Assembly (NCBI GenBank): GCA_022825675.1
Contig: JAJDWK010000102.1
Span: 1-43,411, forward strand
Length of the DNA stretch: 43,411 bases
Reading direction: 5' to 3'
Source: Anaerolineae bacterium
GTDB taxonomy: Bacteria; Chloroflexota; Anaerolineae; Aggregatilineales; Phototrophicaceae
A model generated the notes under the pieces. The model searched no databases. It was given only the letters and a program-made list of their open reading frames with translations, and was not told the DNA's origin. Each line of letters starts with the position of its first letter. Position 1 is the first letter of the stretch. Below are positions 1 through 8,230 of this stretch, piece after piece. A program made the translations under genes and the position numbers.

Positions 1-672
1 GCTGTCCTGGGCGATGAGAATCAACTCTTTGACGCCCAGCGCCTGCAAACGCAGCGCCTCCGCCACAATCGCCTCCAGCGGGCGGCTGACAGCAGTGCCT
101 TTGATTGTGGGGATCGCGCAGAAGGCGCAGGGACGGCGGCAGCCATCGGCGATTTTGACATAGGCGCTGGCGCCTTGCAGGCTCGCGCGCAGGACGCCGC
201 CTTCATCCCGCCCGACCGCTTTCGCCTCTTCCGGCAGGTGATAAATGGGCGCGGGATGCTTGCGCCGCCGCAAGCGGGTGATGAGCTGAAATATGTCCAT
301 CCAGCGCCGCGTGCCGATGACGCCGTCCAAGCCCGGCACTTCTTGCGCCAGCGCCGCGCCATAGCGCTGCGACAGGCAGCCCGCCGCGACCACCATTTGC
401 TCGCCGTCTTTGCCCGCCGCCAGCGCCCGCAGCGCTTCGATCGATTCCCGCTTGGCATCGTTGATGAAGCCGCAGGTATTCACTATCAGCACTTCCGCCC
501 GCGCAGGGTCGCTGACGGCGCGCATCCCGCCGCCGCCCAAAACCTGCGCCATGCTCTCGCTATCCACCGTGTTCTTGGCGCAGCCCAGGCTGAGCAGGTA
601 ATACTTGTCTTTGCGTTCGCTGTGATTTGTCATGTGCATCCTGGCGCTGCCAATTTCGGCTTGTGATGTCAT
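1..672 (-). CDS. rimO: Ribosomal protein S12 methylthiotransferase RimO (N-terminal part, runs off the window)
   Basis: Radical-SAM enzyme that adds a methylthio group to an aspartate of ribosomal protein S12. The visible 224 residues contain the N-terminal UPF0004 domain with LGCAKNTVDSE (residues 29-39), NTCGFI (65-70) and AAGCLSQRYG, which supply the three Cys of the auxiliary iron-sulfur cluster. The radical-SAM motif follows as DGCRRPCAFC (CxxxCxxC). LGCAKNxVDSE is the RimO form rather than the MiaB form. The C-terminal radical-SAM half and TRAM domain lie before base 1. I chose the ATG at 672 because GAGG sits about 10 bases upstream; ATGs at 639 and 633 are in frame and would also keep the whole domain. 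The gene follows the rodZ-like gene on the same strand with a 44-base gap, a pairing that suggests co-transcription. Confidence 0.93.
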   Translation of the reverse strand, partial: MTSQAEIGSARMHMTNHSERKDKYYLLSLGCAKNTVDSESMAQVLGGGGMRAVSDPARAEVLIVNTCGFINDAKRESIEALRALAAGKDGEQMVVAAGCLSQRYGAALAQEVPGLDGVIGTRRWMDIFQLITRLRRRKHPAPIYHLPEEAKAVGRDEGGVLRASLQGASAYVKIADGCRRPCAFCAIPTIKGTAVSRPLEAIVAEALRLQALGVKELILIAQDS

Positions 673-716
673 TTTCTGATTGTCCTCAATAAAGTGAAAA
701 GCAAGCGAATGCGCCG

Positions 717-1856
717 TCAGCTCCCCGCTTTCGGCGGCGGCAAGCCGGCTTGTGTAACGCGCGGCGGCAATATCGCTGTCGGCTGTGGCGTGATGATGAT
801 TGGCGGCGTCGCGCTGGGCAGCGGCGTCACGCTGGGCAAGGGGCTCACTGCCGTTGGCGGCACAGCGGTGGCGCTGGGCAGCGGGCTTGCCGCTGGCGCT
901 TCATGTAAAAGCGTGGGTTGAGTCCCAGGCGCAGCCGCTTGCGGCACCGCCGATGGCTCAGCCGCTGGTACTATTGGACTGGGCGCGCCCGCAGGTCCCA
1001 GCGTCAGTTCCACCCCCTCCAGCGTAAAGCGCATATCAACGCGCTGCCCGCGCTCGCCGATTTGCCCCTGATATTGCCCATTCCAGAGGATATCCAGCGC
1101 CAGCGCATTGCCCGCCGTCAGCGCGATTTCGCCCACGGCGCTGTATTCCAACAAGGTATCAGGCGGCGCGATGCCGTTGTAGGCTTCGACGCCATCAACA
1201 GCGATGCTCAGCCACGAGCGCTGCGTCACCAGCAGGCTGAGCAAGAGGCCGCTGCCTGTATATTGCGCCCGCTCGATTGCCGGCTGTGTGGGCGCGGGCG
1301 GCGTCTCGGTCGCGGTTGCGGCTGGCGGCGGGGTGATGGCGGTCGCTGACGGCAGGGGCGCAGTCTCGCTGACAGTGCCCGGCGGAGTATCAGAGAAGTC
1401 AAAGCCTGTCAGCTCGATGGTAACAAAAGCGATCACACCCAGCGCCAGCAGCGAGAGTATCATTATCAGCAGCCAGCGCGCGATGCGGCGGCAGCCGCTT
1501 GTACGGCGCTCCGCCAGTTGCAGTTCTTGCGGCGGCTGCGTCCCGTCCGCGCGGGCTTCCCGCTGGCGGCTGCCGCGCCGCCGCCGCAGTTGCGCCTGCC
1601 GCCCCTTCTCCTGGGCGAAGCGCATCTGCTCAAAAAGAAGCAGGAAATGCTCTTCGTCCTGTTCGAGGAAGCGCGCATATATGCGCAGCATGCCGCGGAT
1701 TTGTATCTCGGGCACGCCAGCGATATCAAACTCGCCAGCTTCAAAGCCTTCCAGGATGGGCTGCCGTATGCGCAGTTTGGCGACCGCATCCTCGATTTCA
1801 ATCTCTCGGGCTTCGCGCGCTTCCCGCAGCATCAGCCCTAGCGAGTAGGCATCCAT
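717..1856 (-). CDS. RodZ-like HTH / single-pass membrane protein
   Basis: A 379-residue protein with a cytoplasmic N-terminal HTH_25-type helix-turn-helix (about residues 1-75, starting with MDAYSLGLMLREAREARE). A basic Arg/Gln-rich juxtamembrane stretch (about 85-125), one membrane span (about 127-150, WLLIMILSLLALGVIAFVTI) and an extracytoplasmic Pro/Ala/Thr-rich linker follow. A DUF4115-like beta domain (about 195-290, GVEAYNGIAPPDTLLEYSAV) and a very proline-rich tail end the protein. This architecture is that of RodZ, which links MreB to the wall-synthesis machinery in rod-shaped cells. No mreB is in view, so the morphogenetic role is inferred from architecture only. AAGGAC lies upstream of the ATG. 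The Pro/Thr/Ser tail of about 80 residues is longer than in classical RodZ. Confidence 0.78.
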   Translation of the reverse strand: MDAYSLGLMLREAREAREIEIEDAVAKLRIRQPILEGFEAGEFDIAGVPEIQIRGMLRIYARFLEQDEEHFLLLFEQMRFAQEKGRQAQLRRRRGSRQREARADGTQPPQELQLAERRTSGCRRIARWLLIMILSLLALGVIAFVTIELTGFDFSDTPPGTVSETAPLPSATAITPPPAATATETPPAPTQPAIERAQYTGSGLLLSLLVTQRSWLSIAVDGVEAYNGIAPPDTLLEYSAVGEIALTAGNALALDILWNGQYQGQIGERGQRVDMRFTLEGVELTLGPAGAPSPIVPAAEPSAVPQAAAPGTQPTLLHEAPAASPLPSATAVPPTAVSPLPSVTPLPSATPPIIITPQPTAILPPRVTQAGLPPPKAGS

Positions 1857-1874
1857 TGTTGTAACTGGTCCTTA

Positions 1875-1919
1875 AACAAAGAACCCCGCCAGCCCAGTAT
1901 TCCTGGTACCAGACGGGGT
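1875..1919 (-). terminator. Possible terminator of rplI
   Basis: Read on the minus strand after the rplI stop, ACCCCG (1919-1914) can pair with CGGGGT (1888-1883) and is followed by a T-rich stretch, TTCTTTGTTT. The loop is long but contains the perfect palindrome CTGGTACCAG (1903-1912), which could form an inner hairpin. Position and T-tract fit an intrinsic terminator between rplI and the rodZ-like gene; the bulky loop makes it uncertain. Confidence 0.4.
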
Positions 1920-1965
1920 CCTATTTTCCTCGCCGCGCGCGGCCGCGGCATTAAATCGCGCTGCT

Positions 1966-2595
1966 TTATTGCGGCATGGCGGCGGCATCCGGCGCGGCTG
2001 CTGATTCTTGCTCGGTGGTGTCGCCTTCGCCGGCTTCTGATGGCTCGGCTGGCTCCTCTGCTGAAGTCGCATAGCGGAAATCCGGCGCCATAATATCTTC
2101 CGCGCTGACTTGCTCGCCGCGCTCACGCGCCGCCAGGAATTCGGCTAACTCGTCTTCCGGCACGATAGTAATCTTCAATGTCGGCGCGAGCTCTGTGCCC
2201 AGCCGCACCGCCACTTGATGGGTGCCCACCTCCCGCAGCGATTGCTGGCTGATGCGCCGCCGGTTGATGTCCACGCCGCTGACGCGGTCCAACTCATCGG
2301 CGATTTCCTGCGTCGTCACCGAGCCAAAGAGCTTGCCCGTGGACGCCGCGCGCCTGCCAAATATAAGCTCCACGCCGTCAATCTGGCGCGCCAAATCGTT
2401 GAGCATGTTGTTGTATTGCGCCTTGCGCGCTTCAACATTCTTGCGCGCCGCCTCCGTCTGCTTGAGCGCGGAGGACGTCGCCTGCACCGCCATTTTGCGC
2501 GGTATCAAATAATTGCGCGCGAAGCCATCCGCCACGCGCACGACCTCGCCCGCGACACCGTGTTTATACAAATCCTGCAAGAGAATGACCTGCAT
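1966..2595 (-). CDS. rplI: 50S ribosomal protein L9 with acidic C-terminal extension
   Basis: Large-subunit ribosomal protein binding 23S rRNA. The N-terminal domain starts MQVILLQDLYKHGVAGEVV and contains GFARNYLIPRKMA, the L9 signature. A long connecting helix and the C-terminal domain (FGSVTTQEIADEL) follow. The family is usually about 150 residues; this one is 209 because of an Ala/Glu/Pro-rich acidic tail after about residue 150. The ATG at 2595 was chosen over an upstream in-frame ATG at 2694 because it gives the conserved N-terminus and is preceded by GGAGGGGAAAG. It is transcribed divergently from murJ, with a good promoter at 2660-2687. Confidence 0.96.
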   Translation of the reverse strand: MQVILLQDLYKHGVAGEVVRVADGFARNYLIPRKMAVQATSSALKQTEAARKNVEARKAQYNNMLNDLARQIDGVELIFGRRAASTGKLFGSVTTQEIADELDRVSGVDINRRRISQQSLREVGTHQVAVRLGTELAPTLKITIVPEDELAEFLAARERGEQVSAEDIMAPDFRYATSAEEPAEPSEAGEGDTTEQESAAAPDAAAMPQ

Positions 2596-2659
2596 CGTTC
2601 TTTCCCCTCCGCCCGGCAACTCGCATTGGCAGAGCGTTCTCCATTGGCTAAAGCCGTAT

Positions 2660-2687
2660 ATTATAAGGATGTTGCGGGCGCTGCCAA
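2660..2687 (-). promoter_or_regulatory. Sigma-70-type promoter for rplI
   Basis: On the minus strand: TTGGCA (-35, 2687-2682), a 16-base spacer, and TATAAT (-10, 2665-2660). It lies 65 bases upstream of the rplI start in the divergent rplI/murJ gap. The match to the consensus is strong. Confidence 0.7.
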
Positions 2688-2723
2688 GTGGCAATCCGCC
2701 CCGCGCCAGGAGCGTGAAAAAGC

Positions 2724-4361
2724 ATGAGCGCCAAAAACGCGCTGGATAACCGACAAATCTTAATAAAAGCGCTGATTGTGCTGGCGGGTTTCCTCGCCAG
2801 CGGCATACTCGGCATGCTGCGCATCGCCGTTGTTGGCGCGCAATTTGGCACCGGTGCCGCCCTTGATGTCTTTTCCGCCGCCCAACAATTGCCCGAGACG
2901 GTCTTCGTCCTGGTGGCTGGCGGCGCGCTCGGCTCTTCCTTTATCCCCGTCTACGCCCGCATCCGCGAGCGCAACCCGGCGGAAGCCTGGCGCCTCGCCA
3001 GCGCGGTGATGACTTACTCCGCCGCCGCCGCCGCCGCCTTCAGCTTGCTGGTCGCTATTTTCGCGCCCCTGCTGGTCGAAAGCCTGCTCCTGCCAGCTCG
3101 CCCGCCAGAGCAGCAGCAGTTGATGGTGGAATTGGTCCGCCTGATGATGCTGACGCCGGTCATTTTCAGCCTCAGCGGCATCGTCATGAGCATTCTGCAC
3201 TCGCATGCTGTGTTCTGGCTGCCCGCCCTCGCCCTCAGCATGAACAATATCGGCATCATCATCGGCGCGCTTGTCATCGCGCCGGCGCTGCCGCCCCATC
3301 CCGGCATTGGGCAGGTAGGCGCGCTGAATGTGATGGGCTTGGCGTATGGCGCCGTGCTCAGCGCTATCCTGCATCTGCTGGTACAAGTGCCCGGCTTGAT
3401 TCGCATCCGCGCCCGCCTCCGTTTCTTGCTGCTGATTAATGTGCCCGGCTTGCTGGATATCCTGCGCTTGATGGGTCCGCGCGTACTCGGCTTGGCGGTG
3501 GTGCAAATCAACTTTTATGTCAATATCCGCTTCGCCGGCGCGATGGTGGAGGGCAGCGTCATCGCCCTGCGCTACGCCTTCATGCTGACCTTCTTCGTGC
3601 TCGGCCTCATCGGTCAGAGTCAAGGCTCGGCAGTCTTCCCCACGCTGGCTGCCCTGCGCGCGCAGGGGGATTTTGCCGGTTTCAAAGACCGCCTCTCCCG
3701 CGCGATGCGCAATGTGCTTTTTCTGTCCATGCCCGCCTCGGCGCTGTTGATAGTGCTCGCCGAGCCCTTGGTCAGCCTTTTGCAGCGCGGCGAATGGACT
3801 GCCGAAAGCACCAGCGCGGTCGCCTGGGCGCTCAGCTTTTATGCTCTTGGCATCGCCGGCTTCGCCCTGCTGGAAGTGCTGGCGCGCGCCTTTTATGCCC
3901 TGGAAGACACTTGGACGCCCGTTGCCGCTGGCGGCATCGCCATGCTCGGCAATATCGCGCTCAATTTCCTTTTTATCCAATTCATCGGCGACCCCGACAG
4001 CCTCGCCCGCGGTCCTTTCGCCGGCTTGGCGCTGGCAAATGCCCTGACGACACTGGTCGAAGCGCTGGCGCTCTGGTGGCTGTTGCGGCGGCGGCTGTTT
4101 GTCGTGGGCGTCGTGCGCGGCTTTCAAGACCGCGAAATCATCAAGAGCGCCGCTGGCAGCTTGCTCTTATCGCTGCTGATGGGGCTGACGCTGTGGTTCA
4201 CAGCGCAATCGCTCGCCGGCAATCTATTCGCGCTTTTGCTGGCATCGGCGCTTTTGGCGGCGCTGATATTCTTCGGCTTCGGCTATCTCTTTGACCTCAG
4301 CGAAACGCGGGCGCTTCTCCGCCCGCTGCTGCGCCGCGTCCGCCGGCTGTTTTCTGGCTGA
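2724..4361 (+). CDS. murJ: Lipid II flippase MurJ (MviN family)
   Basis: A 545-residue polytopic membrane protein of the MOP exporter superfamily with about 14 predicted spans. It moves the peptidoglycan precursor lipid II across the cytoplasmic membrane. Family-typical sequence near the N-terminus includes GILGMLRIAVVGAQFGTG, then LPETVFVLVAGGALGSSFIP (about residues 55-75). Later comes GQSQGSAVFPTLA, and the second half contains RAFYALEDTWTPV, a conserved MurJ segment. Length is normal for the family. AGGAG lies about 10 bases before the ATG. It is divergent from rplI and followed 69 bases later by the SDR gene on the same strand. Confidence 0.93.
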   Translation: MSAKNALDNRQILIKALIVLAGFLASGILGMLRIAVVGAQFGTGAALDVFSAAQQLPETVFVLVAGGALGSSFIPVYARIRERNPAEAWRLASAVMTYSAAAAAAFSLLVAIFAPLLVESLLLPARPPEQQQLMVELVRLMMLTPVIFSLSGIVMSILHSHAVFWLPALALSMNNIGIIIGALVIAPALPPHPGIGQVGALNVMGLAYGAVLSAILHLLVQVPGLIRIRARLRFLLLINVPGLLDILRLMGPRVLGLAVVQINFYVNIRFAGAMVEGSVIALRYAFMLTFFVLGLIGQSQGSAVFPTLAALRAQGDFAGFKDRLSRAMRNVLFLSMPASALLIVLAEPLVSLLQRGEWTAESTSAVAWALSFYALGIAGFALLEVLARAFYALEDTWTPVAAGGIAMLGNIALNFLFIQFIGDPDSLARGPFAGLALANALTTLVEALALWWLLRRRLFVVGVVRGFQDREIIKSAAGSLLLSLLMGLTLWFTAQSLAGNLFALLLASALLAALIFFGFGYLFDLSETRALLRPLLRRVRRLFSG

Positions 4362-4430
4362 AATGGGCGAGCCGCCAAGTCGCCCCCGCCTTTAGACCTA
4401 GTGCGAGTGAGCCAAAAAGGAGACTTCAAT

Positions 4431-5165
4431 ATGACCGAGCAACTGGCAGGCAAAGTCGCCGTTATCACCGGTGCTGGCCGCGGCATCGGCAAGGGGCTCG
4501 CCCTGGGGTTCGCCGCGGCGGGCGCGTGCGTCGTCTGCGCCGCCCGCAGCCAACCGCAACTGGAGGCGACCGTCGCCGCTATCCAGGATGCTGGCGGCGA
4601 TGCCATCGCCCAGCGCTGTGATGTAACCGACGCCGCCGAGGTAGAGCATCTCTTCGCCGTGGCAAAAGCCCGCTATGGCAGCGCCGATATCGTCATCGCC
4701 AACGCCGGCGCCAATCTCGAACGGCGCCCGCTTGAAGACAGCGACCCCGCCGCCTGGGCGCAAACCATCAGCGTCAACCTGACTGGCGTCTACCACACTT
4801 GCAAGTTCGCGATCCCCTTGCTGAAAGGGAAGGGCGGGCATATCATCGTCATCGGCTCGGGCATGGGGCATCGCGCGGGCGGCGCTGGCACCGCTTACAG
4901 CGCCTCAAAAGCGGGCGTCTGGATGCTGACGCGCGCGCTGGCGGATGAACTGCGCCCGCACAATATCTGCGTGAATGAGCTGATTCCCGGCTTGGTCGAT
5001 ACCGCGATTTTGACCGATAACGAGCGCCCGGCGAACCCGGCTCTCAGCCTTGAATGGTTCAAGCAGCCCGCCGATGTGCTGCCGCTGGCGCTCTTCCTGG
5101 CGACCCAGCCGCTAAGCGGTCCCACGGGGCAGAGCTTCAGCCTCATGCGCCGCGATTCACAGTAG
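4431..5165 (+). CDS. Short-chain dehydrogenase/reductase (SDR family)
   Basis: A 244-residue classical SDR with a Rossmann fold. The cofactor motif TGAGRGIG is at residues 13-20 and NAG at 91-93. The catalytic residues visible are Asn116, Ser143 (IGSGMG), Tyr156 and Lys160 (YSASK). An Ala-Ala-Arg-Ser run at about 37-40 after the second strand is more typical of NADPH than NADH use, but the substrate cannot be read from sequence. The start at 4431 is supported by AAGGAG eight bases upstream; an in-frame ATG at 4401 has no such site. It sits between murJ and the convergent rlmI-like gene, and no neighbour suggests a pathway. Confidence 0.9.
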   Translation: MTEQLAGKVAVITGAGRGIGKGLALGFAAAGACVVCAARSQPQLEATVAAIQDAGGDAIAQRCDVTDAAEVEHLFAVAKARYGSADIVIANAGANLERRPLEDSDPAAWAQTISVNLTGVYHTCKFAIPLLKGKGGHIIVIGSGMGHRAGGAGTAYSASKAGVWMLTRALADELRPHNICVNELIPGLVDTAILTDNERPANPALSLEWFKQPADVLPLALFLATQPLSGPTGQSFSLMRRDSQ

Positions 5166-5173
5166 GGCGGGCG

Positions 5174-6415
5174 CTAGCGCTTCAGCCGCGCGAAGATCGC
5201 TTTGAGATATTCCGCCTCCGGGAAGGCGACGGGATGGTCCAGCCCGTGACCAGTCGTCTCCAGCACCTCCAGCTCGCAGCCCGCCACTGCCGCGCTTTGC
5301 ATCACCAGTTGGGAGAATATCTCCGCCGTGATGCGGCTGGAGCAGGAAGCCATCAGCAGCAGCCCATCGGGCTCCAGCAGGCGCAGCGCCAGCTCCAGCA
5401 GCCGCCGATAGGCAAGCACCGCATTGCGCATATTGGCGCGGCTGTTGGCGAATGCCGGCGGGTCAACAATCAGCAAGCCGAATTTTCGCTTCGCTTTTAG
5501 CAGTTGCTTCATGCCGGCGAAGGCATCGCCCGCCAGCACCTGCACTTTTTCGCGGTCAAAGCCGTTGAGCGCGACATTAAGCTTTAAGTCTTGGAGCGCC
5601 GGCGCGCTGGCATCCAGCGCCTGCACCGAGCGCGCGCCGCCAGCCAAGGCATAGACGCTGAAGCCGCCGCTATAGGCGAAGACATCCAAGACTCGCCGTC
5701 CCGCCGCCAGCTCCCGCACTTTCTGGCGATTGTCGCGCTGGTCAAAGAAGAAGCCGGTCTTATGCCCTTTGCAAACATCCGCTTCGAAGAGCAAGCCATT
5801 CTCCATGAATTGCGCCCGCCCCTCAGGCACTTCGCCCAGCAATACTTGGCCATCACGCAAGCCATACAGTTTCGCCAGATTCAGCCGGTCCGCTTGCAGC
5901 GCGCGGCTCAAGCGCAGCACCAGCGCGTCAAAGCTGATGACGGCGCGTAATGCCGCCAGCAAATCCGCCAAATGCGGTATCCAGGCGCTCGTATACAGTT
6001 TGAGCGCCAAAGTATGCTGATAGCGGTCGATTACCATCGCGGGGAAGCCATCGCTCTCGCCATAGACCAGGCGATAGCCGTTGGTCGCCCTGCCGATAAG
6101 CGGCAGCCGCTTGGACTGGGCGCTCTGCAGCTTTTCGGCGAAAAAATCACGATTGATGCGCCGCGGCTCCCCCGCTTGCAGCACTTTGATCCGTATCGGC
6201 GACAGCGGATCATAGAAGCCAACGGCGAGGAAGTTGTTCTTCTCGCGGTCGTAAATAACCGCCAAATCACCCGCGTTGCCCAGGTGACTCTGCTTGAGTA
6301 TCGAGTCTTCATAGACCCAGGGATGCCCCTGCCGCAGCGCCCGCTCCGCCGCGGGTTTGACGCGCGCCGCGATATTTTTTTCCGCCGGCTTGGGCAGCTT
6401 GCCAAAATCGAACAC
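5174..6415 (-). CDS. Class I rRNA large-subunit methyltransferase (RlmI/RlmK-like)
   Basis: A 413-residue SAM-dependent methyltransferase with an N-terminal PUA domain (about residues 1-90, containing GHPWVYEDSI), a central EEHEE-type region and a C-terminal Rossmann fold. The SAM site is VLDVFAYSGGFSVYA, followed by ALDASAPAL. The catalytic region includes VDPPAFA, and ASCSSR supplies a cysteine typical of this RNA m5C MTase group. This is the layout of RlmI, which makes m5C1962 in 23S rRNA. The start codon is GTG: an in-frame stop lies only six bases upstream, so no other start is possible. It follows xseB by six bases and is probably co-transcribed with xseA-xseB. Confidence 0.88.
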   Translation of the reverse strand: MFDFGKLPKPAEKNIAARVKPAAERALRQGHPWVYEDSILKQSHLGNAGDLAVIYDREKNNFLAVGFYDPLSPIRIKVLQAGEPRRINRDFFAEKLQSAQSKRLPLIGRATNGYRLVYGESDGFPAMVIDRYQHTLALKLYTSAWIPHLADLLAALRAVISFDALVLRLSRALQADRLNLAKLYGLRDGQVLLGEVPEGRAQFMENGLLFEADVCKGHKTGFFFDQRDNRQKVRELAAGRRVLDVFAYSGGFSVYALAGGARSVQALDASAPALQDLKLNVALNGFDREKVQVLAGDAFAGMKQLLKAKRKFGLLIVDPPAFANSRANMRNAVLAYRRLLELALRLLEPDGLLLMASCSSRITAEIFSQLVMQSAAVAGCELEVLETTGHGLDHPVAFPEAEYLKAIFARLKR

Positions 6416-6421
6416 CGTCCG

Positions 6422-6628
6422 CTACCCCGTTTCCGATGCCGCGTCCACCAGCGTCACCCTCAGCTCGGCTTTTTCCAACAGCGCTTGGCAATGCGCCGAC
6501 AGCTTCTGCCCGCGCTCGTACACGGCAACCGATTCTTCCAGCGACAGCGCGCCGCTTTCCAGCCGCGCGACCGCCGCTTCCAACTGCTGATGGGCTTCTT
6601 CGTAGCTCAAACTTTGAATATCGTGCAT
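6422..6628 (-). CDS. xseB: Exodeoxyribonuclease VII small subunit
   Basis: A 68-residue helical protein with the XseB core LSYEEAHQQLEAAVARLESG (about residues 7-26) followed by LSLEESVAVYERGQKLSAHC. XseB binds XseA to form the single-strand-specific exonuclease VII used in DNA repair. Its length is normal (60-80). Its ATG overlaps the xseA stop codon by one base (TGATG), so the two are translationally coupled. Confidence 0.95.
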   Translation of the reverse strand: MHDIQSLSYEEAHQQLEAAVARLESGALSLEESVAVYERGQKLSAHCQALLEKAELRVTLVDAASETG

Positions 6629-7818
6629 CAGTCATCAACCCTGACTTGGAGTCCGTCTTGCTCAAATTGTATGTGTAAGCGCTGATTTCTGCTGACCTGC
6701 GCCGCCGAGCGCACAAGCGCGCCCTGTTCATCGCTGACGAGCGCATAGCCTCGCGCCAAAATATGCTGCGGATGCGCCGCTTCCAGCGCCTGCCCGGCGG
6801 CATTCAGCCGCTCGCGCAAGCGGGAAAGCCGCGCTGCCAGCGCCCGATTGCCACGCCCTTGCAGCTCCGCCGTGCTGGCGCGCGCCTGCAGCAGCGCCTT
6901 CAAGGGCTTGCCAAAGCGCAGCCCGCTCTGCAGCCGATGTAAGTCCCGCTGCCGTTCCCCCTGCGCGCCGCGGAAATGCGCCGCCAGCGCCAGCTGCAGC
7001 CGGTCCAAATCCAGCAGCAAATCTTCGCGATTGGGCGTCGCCAGCTCGGCGGCGGCTGATGGCGTCGGCGCGCGCAAGTCAGCCACGAAATCTACTATCG
7101 TAAAATCAATCTCGTGCCCAACGCCGCTGATAACCGGGATGTCGCAAGCCGCCAGCGCCCGCGCCAGCCCCTCGTCATTAAAGCACCACAAATCTTCGAG
7201 CGAGCCGCCGCCACGCGCCAGCACGATGACATCCACCGCCGCGCCGCGCTGCAGCCGCTCCAGCGCGCGGATTATCTGCCTGGGCGCCTCGCTGCCTTGC
7301 ACCAGCGTCGGGCTCAAAAGCACTTCGACCATCGGGAAGCGCCGCTCCAGCACATTTTGAATATCCTGCCAGGCGGCTGCCGTCGGCGAGGTGACCACGC
7401 CAATCCGCCGCGGGAACTCCGGAATCGGCTGCTTTTGCGCTTGCTCAAACAGCCCCTCCGCCGCCAGCCGCGCCTTTAGCGCTTCAAATTGCTGATGCAA
7501 ATCGCCCTGGCTGCCGGCGGCGACAATGCTATCGGCATAAAGCTGATATTCGCCGCGCGCCTCATACACGCTGACGCGCCCATGCACCAGGATTTCGTCG
7601 CCAGCGCGGATATCGCTCCTGACAAAGCGAGCGGCGCTGCGAAACATGACGCAGCGCAATTGCGCGCCGGCATCTTTTATCGTGAAATACCAATGCCCCG
7701 AGCGCGCTTTGGTCAGGTTGGAGACTTCGCCGCCCACCCAAACCGCCGCCAGCATCGGGTCGCCGTCAAAAAGCCCGTGGATGTAGCGCGTGATTTCGCT
7801 CACCGAATAGCTTTGCAT
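6628..7818 (-). CDS. xseA: Exodeoxyribonuclease VII large subunit
   Basis: A 396-residue protein with an N-terminal OB fold for single-stranded DNA (about residues 1-105, starting MQSYSVSEITRYIHGLFDGD and including GHWYFTIKDAGAQLRCVMF). The catalytic domain contains RRIGVVTSPTAAAWQDI, LARGGGSLEDLWCFNDE and VISGVGHEIDFTIVDFVADL, followed by DLRAPTPSAAAEL. These are the standard XseA signatures. The long helical C-terminus would bind XseB. The ATG at 7818 is preceded by GGGAG and gives the family N-terminus; an upstream in-frame ATG at 7914 would add an unconserved leader that overlaps the divergent gene. Confidence 0.96.
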   Translation of the reverse strand: MQSYSVSEITRYIHGLFDGDPMLAAVWVGGEVSNLTKARSGHWYFTIKDAGAQLRCVMFRSAARFVRSDIRAGDEILVHGRVSVYEARGEYQLYADSIVAAGSQGDLHQQFEALKARLAAEGLFEQAQKQPIPEFPRRIGVVTSPTAAAWQDIQNVLERRFPMVEVLLSPTLVQGSEAPRQIIRALERLQRGAAVDVIVLARGGGSLEDLWCFNDEGLARALAACDIPVISGVGHEIDFTIVDFVADLRAPTPSAAAELATPNREDLLLDLDRLQLALAAHFRGAQGERQRDLHRLQSGLRFGKPLKALLQARASTAELQGRGNRALAARLSRLRERLNAAGQALEAAHPQHILARGYALVSDEQGALVRSAAQVSRNQRLHIQFEQDGLQVRVDD

Positions 7819-7839
7819 GGCGCTCCCGCATAGAAGCTG

Positions 7840-7868
7840 TTGTGATGTCGTCCCGCGACAGCTACAAT
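7840..7868 (+). promoter_or_regulatory. Sigma-70-type promoter for the small gene at 7908
   Basis: TTGTGA (7840-7845), a 17-base spacer and TACAAT (7863-7868), 39 bases before the start codon at 7908. It lies in the divergent gap with xseA. Confidence 0.6.
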
Positions 7869-7907
7869 TATCCCAGATTTTGGACGGATTAGCGAACGAG
7901 GATCCCG

Positions 7908-8198
7908 ATGGCATTTCTCAACGAAACCGAGCGCGGCGCGCTGCTGGAAGAACTGCAAGGCATGAAATTTGGGCGCGCGAAACACAAACTGCTGCGGATG
8001 GATCCCGCCGGGCGGCTCGCCTATTACCGCAATGTGCAGCAAGCGGGCGAATGGCATACCAAAATTGTGCTGGCAGGGCTGGGCACGGCGGTAACCCTGG
8101 TCGAGGTCAATCATGCGGGCAACGACCAGGCGCGCAACCCTCAGCGCTTTGAATTTGACCGCATCATCGTCGAGCCCACGCCAGAAAATCGCAGCTGA
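7908..8198 (+). CDS. Small conserved-looking protein of unknown function
   Basis: A 96-residue soluble protein. I do not recognise the family. The N-terminal half is helical and charged (NETERGALLEELQGMKFG, then ARGRLAYYRNVQ-like sequence). The C-terminal half reads as beta strands, GEWHTKIVLAGLGTAVTLVEV. It has no signal peptide, membrane span or metal motif. Coding status is supported by a GAGG ribosome site six bases before the ATG, a good promoter at 7840-7868 and codon use like that of the neighbours. It is convergent with the CehA-like gene. Confidence 0.7.
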   Translation: MAFLNETERGALLEELQGMKFGRAKHKLLRMDPAGRLAYYRNVQQAGEWHTKIVLAGLGTAVTLVEVNHAGNDQARNPQRFEFDRIIVEPTPENRS

Positions 8199-8230
8199 GC
8201 TCGCCGGCGGATATTCCACTGCCGCCAGCG

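Noticed and set aside
2760..4127. A 455-codon open frame antisense to murJ, rich in Gln, His and Asp
   Set aside because: It mirrors the Leu/Ala/Val codons of a membrane protein on the other strand, has no ribosome site and no recognisable domain.
4365..4385. Hairpin GGGCGA / TCGCCC after murJ as a terminator
   Set aside because: No T-tract follows, and the SDR gene begins 45 bases later on the same strand.
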